Shown: positions 43,183 to 51,620 of the stretch, piece after piece
Numbering within the stretch: the first letter of the stretch is position 1
Layout: each line of letters begins with the position of its first letter
NCBI GenBank assembly: GCA_963628435.1
Contig: CAVGEY010000015.1
Location: 1-57,849, forward strand
Origin: CAKSQF01 sp963628435
Lineage (GTDB): Bacteria; Bacillota; Clostridia; Oscillospirales; CAG-272
DNA length: 57,849 bases
Reading direction: 5' to 3'
Translations under genes and position numbers: made by a program
Notes under the pieces: generated by a model
Databases searched by the model: none
Told to the model about the DNA's origin: nothing
Seen by the model: only the letters and a program-made list of their open reading frames with translations

Positions 43183-43225
43183 AATATTACCGTAATATTT
43201 TATCACGTTTTTTTTGTGTTGTCAA
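43183..43225 (-). promoter_or_regulatory. Promoter and candidate operator of the SCIFF locus
   Basis: On the minus strand TTGACA (43220-43225) and TAAAAT (43197-43202) are 17 bases apart. The perfect 17-base inverted repeat AATATTAC-C-GTAATATT (43183-43199) overlaps the -10 and the expected start site near 43189, a natural place for a repressor. The -35 lies within the last codons of the upstream decarboxylase gene. Confidence 0.7.
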
Positions 43226-44621
43226 TGCTTTTTCGGTTATTCATAACCAACATTTGCGGAAAGTTTGCATACATTGATGAAACACCGATTCCGCAAGTTA
43301 CAAGAAAGTTCAAATATTCTGTCAATTCGGATGAAATTATCTCCCCGGGTACTATCAGAGGTGCGCCGGGAGGATATGCATAAACATAGTCAAGCGAAAT
43401 TTTTCCGACTGATTCGGAGAAGAGACTATATGTTCCGATACGATCTTTTATATCGGGGAGTGCAAGTGCCTGATCGGGAATTTTCAGACTAAAATAATTA
43501 TTCCCATCTTTTCGCTCGTATGACAGACTGCTATCAATTTCAATCAGAGCGTCGGCAAGAGCAGCCAAATTCTCCCCGGAATCGCCAACCGTTGAGAGAG
43601 CAAGCAGATAATGGGGCATTATCATCTCCGGCTCTATATTGTATTTTTTTCGCAGCAATCCGGCAAGTTTCGTGCCGTCAATATCGGTATTTTGGCACGA
43701 TACTACAATCTTGCTTCTGTCATGGAATTTATTATCCAAGATTTTAAGATATTTAAGGCTTGAAACTCTTCCGTAGAAGTTCGACAAATCGGCATTATAT
43801 TTTTCAAAAAGCGAATCGGCATTTTCTGAAAGCAATCCGACGCACCTGTCAATGGATGCCAAAATGACATACGACGGACTTGATGTTTCAAAGACAGACA
43901 AATTTGCCGCCACTCTTAAGGGATCGATAGTTTCGGACACCAGCAATGCAGCCGCCTGTGTCAGTGCAGGCAATGTTTTATGAAGCGAAATTACCGTAAT
44001 GTCCGCATATCCGACAGAACTACCGCCGAAAAAGTCGGAAAGTCCCAAATGAGCTCCATGTGCCTGATCGACAAGCAGTTTTGCACCGAACGAATGAACT
44101 ATATCCGAAATCGCCGGAATATCGGCAATATAACCCTCATATGTAGGAGATGTTATTACGACAAGACTTGTTTCGGGATGAATCGAGAGTGCATCCTTTA
44201 TTTCGCTTACAGACGGCGGCAGCGGAAGATCGAATTCGGTATCAGTTTTCCCGCATACATAATAGGGCAAAAGACCGCAGATATCAACGGCGTTATAAAC
44301 CGATTTGTGGCAGCGGCGATCCATGATTACGCTGTCACCGCGTTCCGTAAGTGTACGGACTGCCGCAAGAATTCCGCCTGTTGATCCGGAGACAAGGGGG
44401 AAAGCATAATCCGTTTTCCAAAGCTCTGCCATATTATCGGACAGTTTTCTGAGTATTCCGTGCATATCATGAAGATTATCAAATCCGTCTATCTCGGTAA
44501 TATCAAGTGAATACGGAAGATATTCTCCGAATTTTATATTACGTTTATGCCCGGGCATATGAAACGGAATCCTGCCGTTTTCGGAATACTCAATCAACTT
44601 ATCGTAAAGCTCATTTTTCAT
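43203..44621 (-). CDS. Orn/Lys/Arg decarboxylase-family PLP enzyme
   Basis: A fold-type I PLP enzyme of 472 residues, the short SpeA/YaaO-type form that lacks the wing domain of E. coli enzymes. Family marks are PFHMPGHKR near the start, SGSTGGILAAV, the PLP-binding VDQAHGAHLG and ISLHKTLPALTQ with the PLP lysine K215. Likely arginine or lysine decarboxylase feeding polyamine synthesis; specificity cannot be read. Its ATG overlaps by one base the stop codon (TGATG) of the preceding epimerase gene, so they are coupled. No spermidine synthase is near. Confidence 0.85.
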   Translation of the reverse strand: MKNELYDKLIEYSENGRIPFHMPGHKRNIKFGEYLPYSLDITEIDGFDNLHDMHGILRKLSDNMAELWKTDYAFPLVSGSTGGILAAVRTLTERGDSVIMDRRCHKSVYNAVDICGLLPYYVCGKTDTEFDLPLPPSVSEIKDALSIHPETSLVVITSPTYEGYIADIPAISDIVHSFGAKLLVDQAHGAHLGLSDFFGGSSVGYADITVISLHKTLPALTQAAALLVSETIDPLRVAANLSVFETSSPSYVILASIDRCVGLLSENADSLFEKYNADLSNFYGRVSSLKYLKILDNKFHDRSKIVVSCQNTDIDGTKLAGLLRKKYNIEPEMIMPHYLLALSTVGDSGENLAALADALIEIDSSLSYERKDGNNYFSLKIPDQALALPDIKDRIGTYSLFSESVGKISLDYVYAYPPGAPLIVPGEIISSELTEYLNFLVTCGIGVSSMYANFPQMLVMNNRKSIDNTKKT

Positions 44622-45385
44622 CAGTCAAGACCCAATGAATGCAGATAATCATACGAGCGTTTGAGGCAGACAAAAGGATCTTCGCCATATGTGAAATCCT
44701 GCTCGACAAACATATATTCAGTGCCGTTTTCTTCAAAGAGTTTAATTATCTTTTCAAAATTGATATTTCCGTCGCCGACAGACGCCATACGAACTTCGCC
44801 GACAGTTGAATCAACTTTCATGTCTTTCAAATGAACACATGGAATTCTTCCCCTGAGAAGCGGAATATAATCGTTCAAATCGGCTCCGCCGTACTGAACC
44901 CAGTATGTATCAAGTGTAACACCCAATTCATCGGGAGATGTTCTCGATACGAGTTCGAGAAGTTTAGTCTCACCCCGACTGTTTTTCGCAAATTCCTGAA
45001 AATGATTGTGATACATAAAAAGTTTTTTGTTTTCTTTCATTTTCGGAGCAATAGATTTTGCGATATCAACAAGCCTCGGAATATCATTATCATTTTTCAG
45101 ACCGTTATACCATCCGATTCCGATATAATCGCATCCGAAAATATTATGATCTGCAATTACCTTATCGGGATTCTGCGCCAAATCATTAACATTTATATGC
45201 GTCAAATTACATGTAAGGCCCGCGCTTTTCAGCTTTTCGGCAAGCCAATGAGGATCGTAAGAACAGGTACCGGATACCTGAACCGATGTATATCCCATAT
45301 CGGCAACCTTATTTAGCGTATTTTCAAAACTTTCCGAATCTTTGCAATAATCTCTCAATGTATATAACTGTGCGCCTATTTTCAT
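44621..45385 (-). CDS. Sugar phosphate isomerase/epimerase (xylose isomerase-like TIM barrel)
   Basis: A 254-residue AP-endonuclease-2-like TIM barrel: MKIGAQLYTLRDYCKD start, SVQVSG, MYHNHFQEF, VTLDTYWVQYGG, VHLKDMK and VEQDFTYGEDP with metal-binding Glu, Asp and His residues. Such proteins act as sugar isomerases, epimerases or inosose dehydratases; the substrate is unknown. The start at 45385 matches the family consensus, whereas an upstream in-frame ATG at 45442 adds a basic stretch. Translationally coupled to the decarboxylase gene. Confidence 0.8.
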   Translation of the reverse strand: MKIGAQLYTLRDYCKDSESFENTLNKVADMGYTSVQVSGTCSYDPHWLAEKLKSAGLTCNLTHINVNDLAQNPDKVIADHNIFGCDYIGIGWYNGLKNDNDIPRLVDIAKSIAPKMKENKKLFMYHNHFQEFAKNSRGETKLLELVSRTSPDELGVTLDTYWVQYGGADLNDYIPLLRGRIPCVHLKDMKVDSTVGEVRMASVGDGNINFEKIIKLFEENGTEYMFVEQDFTYGEDPFVCLKRSYDYLHSLGLD

Positions 45386-45489
45386 TGATATGGCCAAGCC
45401 TTTCCGGTAAATTTTTTGCCGTTTTTCGACATATCGAATCAATATCTTAATTTGGCTTCAAGACATAAAATTCGATTTTCATTCGATAC

Positions 45490-45518
45490 ATTTTAACATA
45501 TACCGCAAAAAAAATCAA
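45490..45518 (-). promoter_or_regulatory. Promoter of the epimerase-decarboxylase genes
   Basis: On the minus strand TTGATT and TAAAAT separated by 17 bases, about 105 bases upstream of the epimerase start. Confidence 0.55.
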
Positions 45519-45634
45519 GTTTTTTCTATGTTTTTTCGGAAAATCTATGGCTTTTCTTTTTCGATTATGATATAATCTTTTTTGATTATAAATAAAAATA
45601 TTAAGTAGCCGAAAGGACATTCCACGCAAATAAA

Positions 45635-46450
45635 ATGATTACCTTTGACAGCCATACCCATTCCAGAAATTCATATGATGCCGATAAAAACGCGTCAATC
45701 AAAGATATGTGCGAATCCGCAATTTCAAAAGGACTTACGCACATAGCAATAACCGACCATTTTGATGTTAATGCAATCCCGGAAGGTTATGATATGCCTT
45801 ACGATCCCGAAAAGATATTGAACGAGTTCAATGAGGCAAAAGAAATTTACGGCTCTAAAATCACCATGTCATTCGGTGTTGAGCTCGGTCAGTACTATCA
45901 GTATCCCGAACTCGGAAATGAAATGCTGAAAAAATATCATTATCAGACAATACTGGGCTCCATTCACAGTCTGCGCGGCAAACCCGATTTCGCATTTCAG
46001 GATATGCATGTAAAATCCGAGGAAGAATTCAAAAAAGACTGGATAACATATCTTACCGAAATATGTGAGCTTGTAGATATAGGCGGATTTGACATTCTCA
46101 CCCATCTCACCTATCCGCTCAGATACATGAACAGAATCGGAAGAAAATTTGACATGTCTTACGATTACGATTATCTTGTAACTGCGCTTAAAAAGGTTGT
46201 CGATAAGAATTTGATACTCGAGGTCAACTCTTCCGGATACAGGCAGGGCGTAGGCGGTCCGCTTCCCGATATGAGAATTATCAAGTTATACAAGGAACTC
46301 GGAGGAAAGCTCATCTCAATCGGATCGGATGCACACAAGCCGACCGATATTGCCTCAAACTTTGATAAGACGGAAGAACTGCTGAAATACTGCGGTTTCG
46401 ACACAATCTGTTTCCCTATGGATAAAAACATAATATTCGAGAAAATATAA
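45635..46450 (+). CDS. PHP-domain phosphatase, HisJ family (second copy)
   Basis: A 271-residue PHP metallohydrolase: FDSHTHSRNSYDA, ITDHFDV, SFGVELGQY (Glu ligand), LGSIHSL, DILTHLTYP and SIGSDAHKPTDIA. It belongs to the histidinol-phosphatase group but differs considerably from the copy at 7550-8320 in spacing and motifs. No his operon is present. A TATAAT at 45571-45576 could serve as -10. The RBS candidate GAAAGGA lies about 17 bases from the ATG, farther than usual. The Lrp-type regulator gene follows after 23 bases. Confidence 0.78.
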   Translation: MITFDSHTHSRNSYDADKNASIKDMCESAISKGLTHIAITDHFDVNAIPEGYDMPYDPEKILNEFNEAKEIYGSKITMSFGVELGQYYQYPELGNEMLKKYHYQTILGSIHSLRGKPDFAFQDMHVKSEEEFKKDWITYLTEICELVDIGGFDILTHLTYPLRYMNRIGRKFDMSYDYDYLVTALKKVVDKNLILEVNSSGYRQGVGGPLPDMRIIKLYKELGGKLISIGSDAHKPTDIASNFDKTEELLKYCGFDTICFPMDKNIIFEKI

Positions 46451-46473
46451 GTTATATTGCAAGGAGAAATGAT

Positions 46474-46953
46474 ATGAATCAAATTCTTAAAATGCTTGAA
46501 GAAGATGCCCGTCTTACCCCGGCACAAATTGCGGTTATGACAGAGCTTGACGAAGGAGATATAAAAAAAGCAATCACCGATTATGAAAAAGAGGGTGTAA
46601 TAGTCGGATATCAGGCACTCATTGACTGGGATAAAACCGACAGAGAATATGTCAGTGCCGTAATTGAGCTTAAAGTTCAGCCGGAGCAGGAACACGGTTT
46701 TGACTCGGTAGCAAAGAAAATATGCAACTATCCCGAAGTAAAATCATTAATGCTTATGTCGGGCGGTTATGATCTGCAGGTCATTATTGAGGGAAAAACC
46801 CTTAAAGAGGTTGCTCATTTTGTCGCATCAAAAGTATCGACTATTGACGGAGTTATTTCAACCGCAACACATTTTGTTCTGCGCAAATACAAAGATCACG
46901 GAGTGATTTACGAAGCACCGGAAGTTGATGAACGGAGCAGCCTAATCATATGA
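46474..46953 (+). CDS. Lrp/AsnC family transcriptional regulator
   Basis: A 159-residue regulator with an N-terminal winged helix-turn-helix (residues about 1-60: LEEDARLTPAQIAVMTELDEGDI, VIVGYQALID) and a C-terminal RAM/AsnC effector domain (YVSAVIELKVQPE, VKSLMLMSGGYDLQVIIEG, ISTATHFVLRKYK). Such proteins sense amino acids and form octamers. RBS AAGGAG is 8 bases upstream. Its stop overlaps the start of the aminotransferase gene (ATGA), so the two are coupled, and the aminotransferase or its product is a likely target or ligand. Confidence 0.9.
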   Translation: MNQILKMLEEDARLTPAQIAVMTELDEGDIKKAITDYEKEGVIVGYQALIDWDKTDREYVSAVIELKVQPEQEHGFDSVAKKICNYPEVKSLMLMSGGYDLQVIIEGKTLKEVAHFVASKVSTIDGVISTATHFVLRKYKDHGVIYEAPEVDERSSLII

Positions 46954-48119
46954 TCGATTACAATGACATTTTATCAAAAAGGATAACCTCGGTAAAGCCG
47001 TCGGGTATACGTAAATTTTTCGATCTGCTTGACGAGGTAAAGGATGTAACATCGCTGACGGTGGGACAGCCTGATTTTGTTACTCCGTGGCATATCAGAG
47101 AAGCCGCTATCGACTCTCTCCGTTCGGGAAAGACTTATTATACGGCAAATTCCGGTCTGACACCGCTCAGAACATCGATTTCGGAATATATGAAGCGCAG
47201 ATTCGGTTTGGAATATAACCAGAAAAACGAAATCCTTGTAACCGTCGGCGGAAGCGAAGCAATCGACATAGCAATCCGTTCGATTGTCGATGAAGGGGAC
47301 GAGGTGATTATTCCCGTTCCGTCATTTGTCTGCTACGGCCCCATAGTCTCAATTTCGGGTGGTATTCCCGTTTATTTGCCGATGACAGCCGAAGACGGTT
47401 TCAAGCTCACCGCCGAAAAATTAAAAAAGGCAATAACGCCGAGAACAAAATTGCTCGTACTTCCCTTTCCGAACAATCCCACAGGATCAATTCTCGAAAA
47501 AAGCGAACTTGAGGAAATTGCCGATGTAATAAGAAACACAAACATCATTGTTCTGTCGGATGAAATATATGCCGAGCTTACATACGGAAAAAAACACACT
47601 TCAATAGCATCTATCGAGGGTATGCGTGAGCGCACGATAATATCAAGCGGTTTTTCAAAAGCTTTTGCGATGACGGGCTGGCGTCTCGGCTACACCCTTG
47701 CTCCTCCCGAAATAACATCTCAAATGTTTAAGGTTCACCAATATGCCATTATGTGTGCTCCCACTACCTCACAATTTGCGGGAGTGGAGGCCGTAACCAA
47801 CGGTGATGATGACATTGAATATATGAAAGCCGAATACAACAAGCGGCGTTTATTTATTACTCACGGCCTTAAAGATATCGGACTTGAAGTATTTGAGCCC
47901 GAAGGAGCATTCTATGTCTTCCCGAAAATAGGCAATTTCGGTATGACCTCCGAAGAATTCTGCACGCGGCTTTTATACGAGCACAGTGTTGCCATCGTAC
48001 CCGGTACTGCGTTCGGCGAATGCGGCGAAGGATATGCGCGCATTTCATACGCATATTCGGTTAAGCACATTCAAACCGCACTCGAAAAAATCGACAATTT
48101 TGTAAAAATCATTAAATAA
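46950..48119 (+). CDS. Class I/II pyridoxal-phosphate aminotransferase
   Basis: A 389-residue fold-type I aminotransferase. TVGQPDF and FPNNPTGS bind substrate, VLSDEIYAEL holds the PLP Asp/Tyr, the PLP lysine is K237 in SGFSKAFAMTGWRLGY, and GYARISYAYS carries the carboxylate-binding Arg. It resembles the aspartate/aromatic-type aminotransferases (AspC/PatA-like) of Firmicutes; the amino acid used cannot be fixed. Overlap with the Lrp-type gene indicates that it is controlled with that regulator. Confidence 0.88.
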   Translation: MIDYNDILSKRITSVKPSGIRKFFDLLDEVKDVTSLTVGQPDFVTPWHIREAAIDSLRSGKTYYTANSGLTPLRTSISEYMKRRFGLEYNQKNEILVTVGGSEAIDIAIRSIVDEGDEVIIPVPSFVCYGPIVSISGGIPVYLPMTAEDGFKLTAEKLKKAITPRTKLLVLPFPNNPTGSILEKSELEEIADVIRNTNIIVLSDEIYAELTYGKKHTSIASIEGMRERTIISSGFSKAFAMTGWRLGYTLAPPEITSQMFKVHQYAIMCAPTTSQFAGVEAVTNGDDDIEYMKAEYNKRRLFITHGLKDIGLEVFEPEGAFYVFPKIGNFGMTSEEFCTRLLYEHSVAIVPGTAFGECGEGYARISYAYSVKHIQTALEKIDNFVKIIK

Positions 48120-48154
48120 AACTTAAATCAATTTTTTCGGAAAGGAGCGTCCCG

Positions 48155-48424
48155 ATGATTTCCGTTATACTGTATATACTCGGCGGAGCTATCATACTGT
48201 GCGGAATATTTTCCGCTGTCATTATCTACTCATCAAGACAGGACTTTCTGAATTCGCTGTCGGAGACGTATCTGAAAAATTATTCCGACACCGATATTAT
48301 ACCCGACGGGCTGACCGTCAAAATAATCGGACTGCTTATCAGACGTGTAATGCTTACCGTTTTCATGATTCTTTTAGTTGAAATGTCCGGCTGCGCACTG
48401 CTTATTGTGGCCGCAACCATTTAA
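48155..48424 (+). CDS. Hypothetical two-helix membrane protein
   Basis: I do not recognise this 89-residue protein. It has a hydrophobic N-terminal helix (residues 3-25, with one Cys), a polar middle (SRQDFLNSLSETYLKNYSDTD) and a second helix (about 57-87, also with one Cys). RBS AAAGGAG lies 10 bases before the ATG. It sits 33 bases ahead of phoH and may be cotranscribed. Coding potential is supported by the RBS and by the tight spacing. Confidence 0.6.
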   Translation: MISVILYILGGAIILCGIFSAVIIYSSRQDFLNSLSETYLKNYSDTDIIPDGLTVKIIGLLIRRVMLTVFMILLVEMSGCALLIVAATI

Positions 48425-48457
48425 CAAAATTCTTATTAATCATTAAAGGAAGATAAA

Positions 48458-49462
48458 ATGAGCGAAAAACTGATTTCAACTGACAATACAGATATTCTGT
48501 CGGAAATATTCGGTAACTATGACTCAAACATTTCAATTATAGAAAAAAGATTCGGTGTTGACATAACAAGTCGCGGGAACACGATCGTTATCGGCGGAGA
48601 TTCCGAAAAGCAGGAAAAAGCCTATTCGGTACTGCGGTATTTGAACAAAATTGCGGCCTTAGGCGAAAGCATTGATGAGCAAAAGGTAGTTTATGCAATT
48701 GAAATGGTCGAGGGCGGCAGCATCGGTGAACTCAAAGAATTCGAACATAATCTTATACTGATTAACTCAAAAGGAAAGCCGATTAAAGCTAAAACGATCG
48801 GTCAGCAAAAATATGTGGAGGCTATAAAGAAGAATACCATAGTTTTCGGAATAGGTCCCGCAGGAACAGGTAAAACCTATCTTGCCGTTGCAATGGCGGT
48901 AGCGGCTCTGCGTGAGAAAAAAGTTTCGAGGATAATACTTACCCGCCCCGCTGTTGAGGCAGGAGAACGGCTCGGCTATCTGCCCGGGGATTTGCAAAGC
49001 AAAATCGACCCATATCTTCGGCCTCTCTTCGATTCCCTTTATGACACAATGGGAGTTGAAGCATATCAAAGAAACTCCGAAAAAGGGATAATCGAAATAG
49101 CTCCGCTTGCCTATATGAGAGGCAGAACATTAGACGACAGTTTTATAATTCTTGATGAGGCGCAGAATACTACTCCGGAACAAATGAAGATGTTTCTGAC
49201 AAGACTCGGATACGGATCGAAAATTGTTGTTACGGGAGACATTACACAAACCGATTTACCGAAATCACAGAAAAGCGGTCTTGTTGAAGCGGCATCTGTC
49301 GTAAAGGATATTGACGATATAGAAGTATTTTATTTTACCGACAAAGATGTTGTAAGACATTGCCTCGTTCAGAAAATAATTCTTGCATACGAAAAGCATT
49401 ACAAAGAGAAAAATGACGGACTGCGTCCCAAAAAAATCTATCGTAAAAAGGAAACGAAATGA
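48458..49462 (+). CDS. PhoH-like ATPase (YbeZ)
   Basis: A 334-residue protein with an N-terminal KH-like region (residues 20-70, SIIEKRFGVDITSRGNTIVI) and a PhoH ATPase domain: Walker A GPAGTGKTYLA, ILTRPAVEAGE, Walker B FIILDEAQN and VTGDITQTDLP. PhoH/YbeZ works with the RNase YbeY, encoded next, in rRNA processing. Overlap of 4 bases with ybeY shows translational coupling. RBS AAAGGAAG precedes the ATG. Confidence 0.93.
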   Translation: MSEKLISTDNTDILSEIFGNYDSNISIIEKRFGVDITSRGNTIVIGGDSEKQEKAYSVLRYLNKIAALGESIDEQKVVYAIEMVEGGSIGELKEFEHNLILINSKGKPIKAKTIGQQKYVEAIKKNTIVFGIGPAGTGKTYLAVAMAVAALREKKVSRIILTRPAVEAGERLGYLPGDLQSKIDPYLRPLFDSLYDTMGVEAYQRNSEKGIIEIAPLAYMRGRTLDDSFIILDEAQNTTPEQMKMFLTRLGYGSKIVVTGDITQTDLPKSQKSGLVEAASVVKDIDDIEVFYFTDKDVVRHCLVQKIILAYEKHYKEKNDGLRPKKIYRKKETK

Positions 49463-49920
49463 GACTCCGATTATATATTTCAAATCAACAAACAAAAATC
49501 GAAATAACAAATGAAACAAAAAAACTTGTACGCGCGGCAATTAAAAATACTCTGATTTACGAGAAATTCAACCGCAACTGTGAAGTATCTTTAACATTTG
49601 TCGATAACGAGGAAATCAGAAAGCTCAACGAAAATCAAAGAGGAATCGACAGGGCTACCGATGTACTTTCTTTTCCGATATTTGACGATGATTTTGATGA
49701 CGGAGAATACTGCGTCCTCGGGGATATTGTAATATCAGCCGAACGCGCAGCCGAACAGGCTGTTGAATACGGTCACTCGAATGAACGCGAGATTGCCTTC
49801 CTGACAGTTCATTCTGTGTTACATTTGCTCGGATATGACCACGAAAACTCAAAAGAGGAAGAAGCCGACATGTTCGCACGTCAGGAAGAAATACTTCAAA
49901 AAATGAATCTGACAAGGTAA
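49459..49920 (+). CDS. ybeY: Endoribonuclease YbeY (16S rRNA maturation)
   Basis: Zinc-dependent single-strand endoribonuclease needed for 16S rRNA 3'-end maturation. The 153-residue protein carries the diagnostic H-x3-H-x5-H motif (HSVLHLLGYDH) and RATDVLSFP. It overlaps phoH by 4 bases and precedes era by 9 bases, the usual association of ribosome assembly factors. Confidence 0.95.
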   Translation: MRLRLYISNQQTKIEITNETKKLVRAAIKNTLIYEKFNRNCEVSLTFVDNEEIRKLNENQRGIDRATDVLSFPIFDDDFDDGEYCVLGDIVISAERAAEQAVEYGHSNEREIAFLTVHSVLHLLGYDHENSKEEEADMFARQEEILQKMNLTR

Positions 49921-49929
49921 GGAAAAAAT

Positions 49930-50823
49930 ATGACAAAAACAGGTTTTATTGCGATTGTGGGAAGGCCGAATGTCGGCAAATCAACATTGCTGAACGCGAT
50001 GCTCGGCGAAAAAATAGCGATAACATCAAGAAAACCGCAGACAACACGAACGAGAATCACCGGTATACTTACCAAAGGCGACAATCAGTTTGTATTTATC
50101 GATACACCGGGTATGCACAAATCGGCAACAAAGCTCGGAAATTATATGAACAAGCAAATCGGCTCCGCGCTTTCGGACGTCGATGCCGCCATTCTTGTAG
50201 CAGATGCCGGATATATGCCGGGTGAAATCGAGAAAAAGCTTATTCGCAGATTCGGAAAAGATGAACTCCCCGTTATTCTTGTTCTTAATAAAACAGATAC
50301 GACAAATGCCGAGAGAATAGGTCAGGTCATCACCGCTTATTCGGAACTTTCGGATTACGCATCGGTTATTCCGATTTCGGCCATTGATAATGACGGAATA
50401 ACTATTGTCCTGGATGAGGCGGAAAAGCTGCTTCACGAAGGCGAATGGCTGTTTGATGCGGATGAGCTTACCGATCAGCCCGAACGTGTAATCGTATCCG
50501 AACTTATCCGTGAAAAGCTGCTGCGTCTTTTGGACAATGAAATACCGCACGGCACGGCTGTATCTATAGAAGAATTTCACGATGAAGGATCGCTTCTGCG
50601 CATACGTGCCGATATATACTGTGAGCGTGATTCTCACAAACGCATCATAATCGGTAAAAACGGTGATATGCTGAAAAAAATCAGCACATACGCGAGAGAA
50701 GACATAGAAAAGTTTTTCGGAACAAAAGTTTTCCTTGAAGTATGGGTTAAGGTAAAAGAAAATTGGAGAGAAAGCGATTTTCTTATAAATGATCTCGGCT
50801 TCAAAAACAATGATGACAACTGA
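49930..50823 (+). CDS. era: GTPase Era
   Basis: Ribosome assembly GTPase that binds the 3' end of 16S rRNA. The 297-residue protein has G1 GRPNVGKST, G3 DTPGMH, G4 NKTD, and a C-terminal KH domain with IIGKNGDMLKKI. In many Firmicutes, diacylglycerol kinase and cytidine deaminase genes lie between ybeY and era; here they are missing and only 9 bases separate the two. Confidence 0.96.
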   Translation: MTKTGFIAIVGRPNVGKSTLLNAMLGEKIAITSRKPQTTRTRITGILTKGDNQFVFIDTPGMHKSATKLGNYMNKQIGSALSDVDAAILVADAGYMPGEIEKKLIRRFGKDELPVILVLNKTDTTNAERIGQVITAYSELSDYASVIPISAIDNDGITIVLDEAEKLLHEGEWLFDADELTDQPERVIVSELIREKLLRLLDNEIPHGTAVSIEEFHDEGSLLRIRADIYCERDSHKRIIIGKNGDMLKKISTYAREDIEKFFGTKVFLEVWVKVKENWRESDFLINDLGFKNNDDN

Positions 50824-50834
50824 TAAAGTTTGTT

Positions 50835-51608
50835 ATGGATAATGAAATTGTTACAAACGGAATAATCGTGAAGTTAGCCGATATCGGAGAATCAGATCGA
50901 ATGATGACAATTCTGACTCCCGAACTCGGTAAAATATCGGTAATCGGCAAAGGCGTTAAGAGCATAAAAAGTCACAGGCTCTATACTTCGCAGCTTTTCT
51001 GTTACTCTGAATTTACTTTAAGCAAGAAGAAGGATATTTTCTATCTCAAAGAGGCTATCCTTATTGAAGACTTTTATTCACTGCGTGAAGATCTCTCTTC
51101 TCTGTATCTGGCGCTTTACTTGACCGATGTTGTTTCTACGGTCACAATTACCGGTGAGGATCAGAGTGAAATACTCAGACTGCTTTTGAATTGTCTGTAT
51201 CTTTTGGCAAATAAAAAAAGATCGCCTCATACTATCAAAGCCGTTTTTGAGCTTCGTCTTGCGTGTCTGCTCGGTTTCATGCCGGATTTATCCGAATGTT
51301 CATGCTGTCATGCAAATGACGGTATTTTCTGGTTCAATATGCCTGACGGAATAATTGTTTGCGATAATTGCCGAAAGAATGAAAAAGCAATTTTCGAAGG
51401 AGCACATCCGCATAAGATTGATCGGAATTTGTTGCAAATCATGCGGTACATTTGTAAAGCACAAGAAAAGAAAATATTTTCTTTCGTCATGGGTGACGAG
51501 ACCGAAACAAATCTTTCTGCCGTATGTGAAAATTATCTTTTGACGCATCTTGATCGCGGTTTTGATTCTCTTGATTTTTACAAAAAAGCCGAAATAATGT
51601 ATAAGTGA
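50835..51608 (+). CDS. recO: DNA repair protein RecO
   Basis: A 257-residue recombination mediator that helps load RecA in the RecFOR pathway. It has an N-terminal OB fold (NGIIVKLADIGESDRMMTIL) and a helical C-terminus with a four-cysteine zinc finger: C155, C157/C158, C176 and C179 (CSCC and CDNC). Follows era by 11 bases, as usual. Confidence 0.92.
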   Translation: MDNEIVTNGIIVKLADIGESDRMMTILTPELGKISVIGKGVKSIKSHRLYTSQLFCYSEFTLSKKKDIFYLKEAILIEDFYSLREDLSSLYLALYLTDVVSTVTITGEDQSEILRLLLNCLYLLANKKRSPHTIKAVFELRLACLLGFMPDLSECSCCHANDGIFWFNMPDGIIVCDNCRKNEKAIFEGAHPHKIDRNLLQIMRYICKAQEKKIFSFVMGDETETNLSAVCENYLLTHLDRGFDSLDFYKKAEIMYK

Positions 51609-51620
51609 AGGTAGGTTAAA

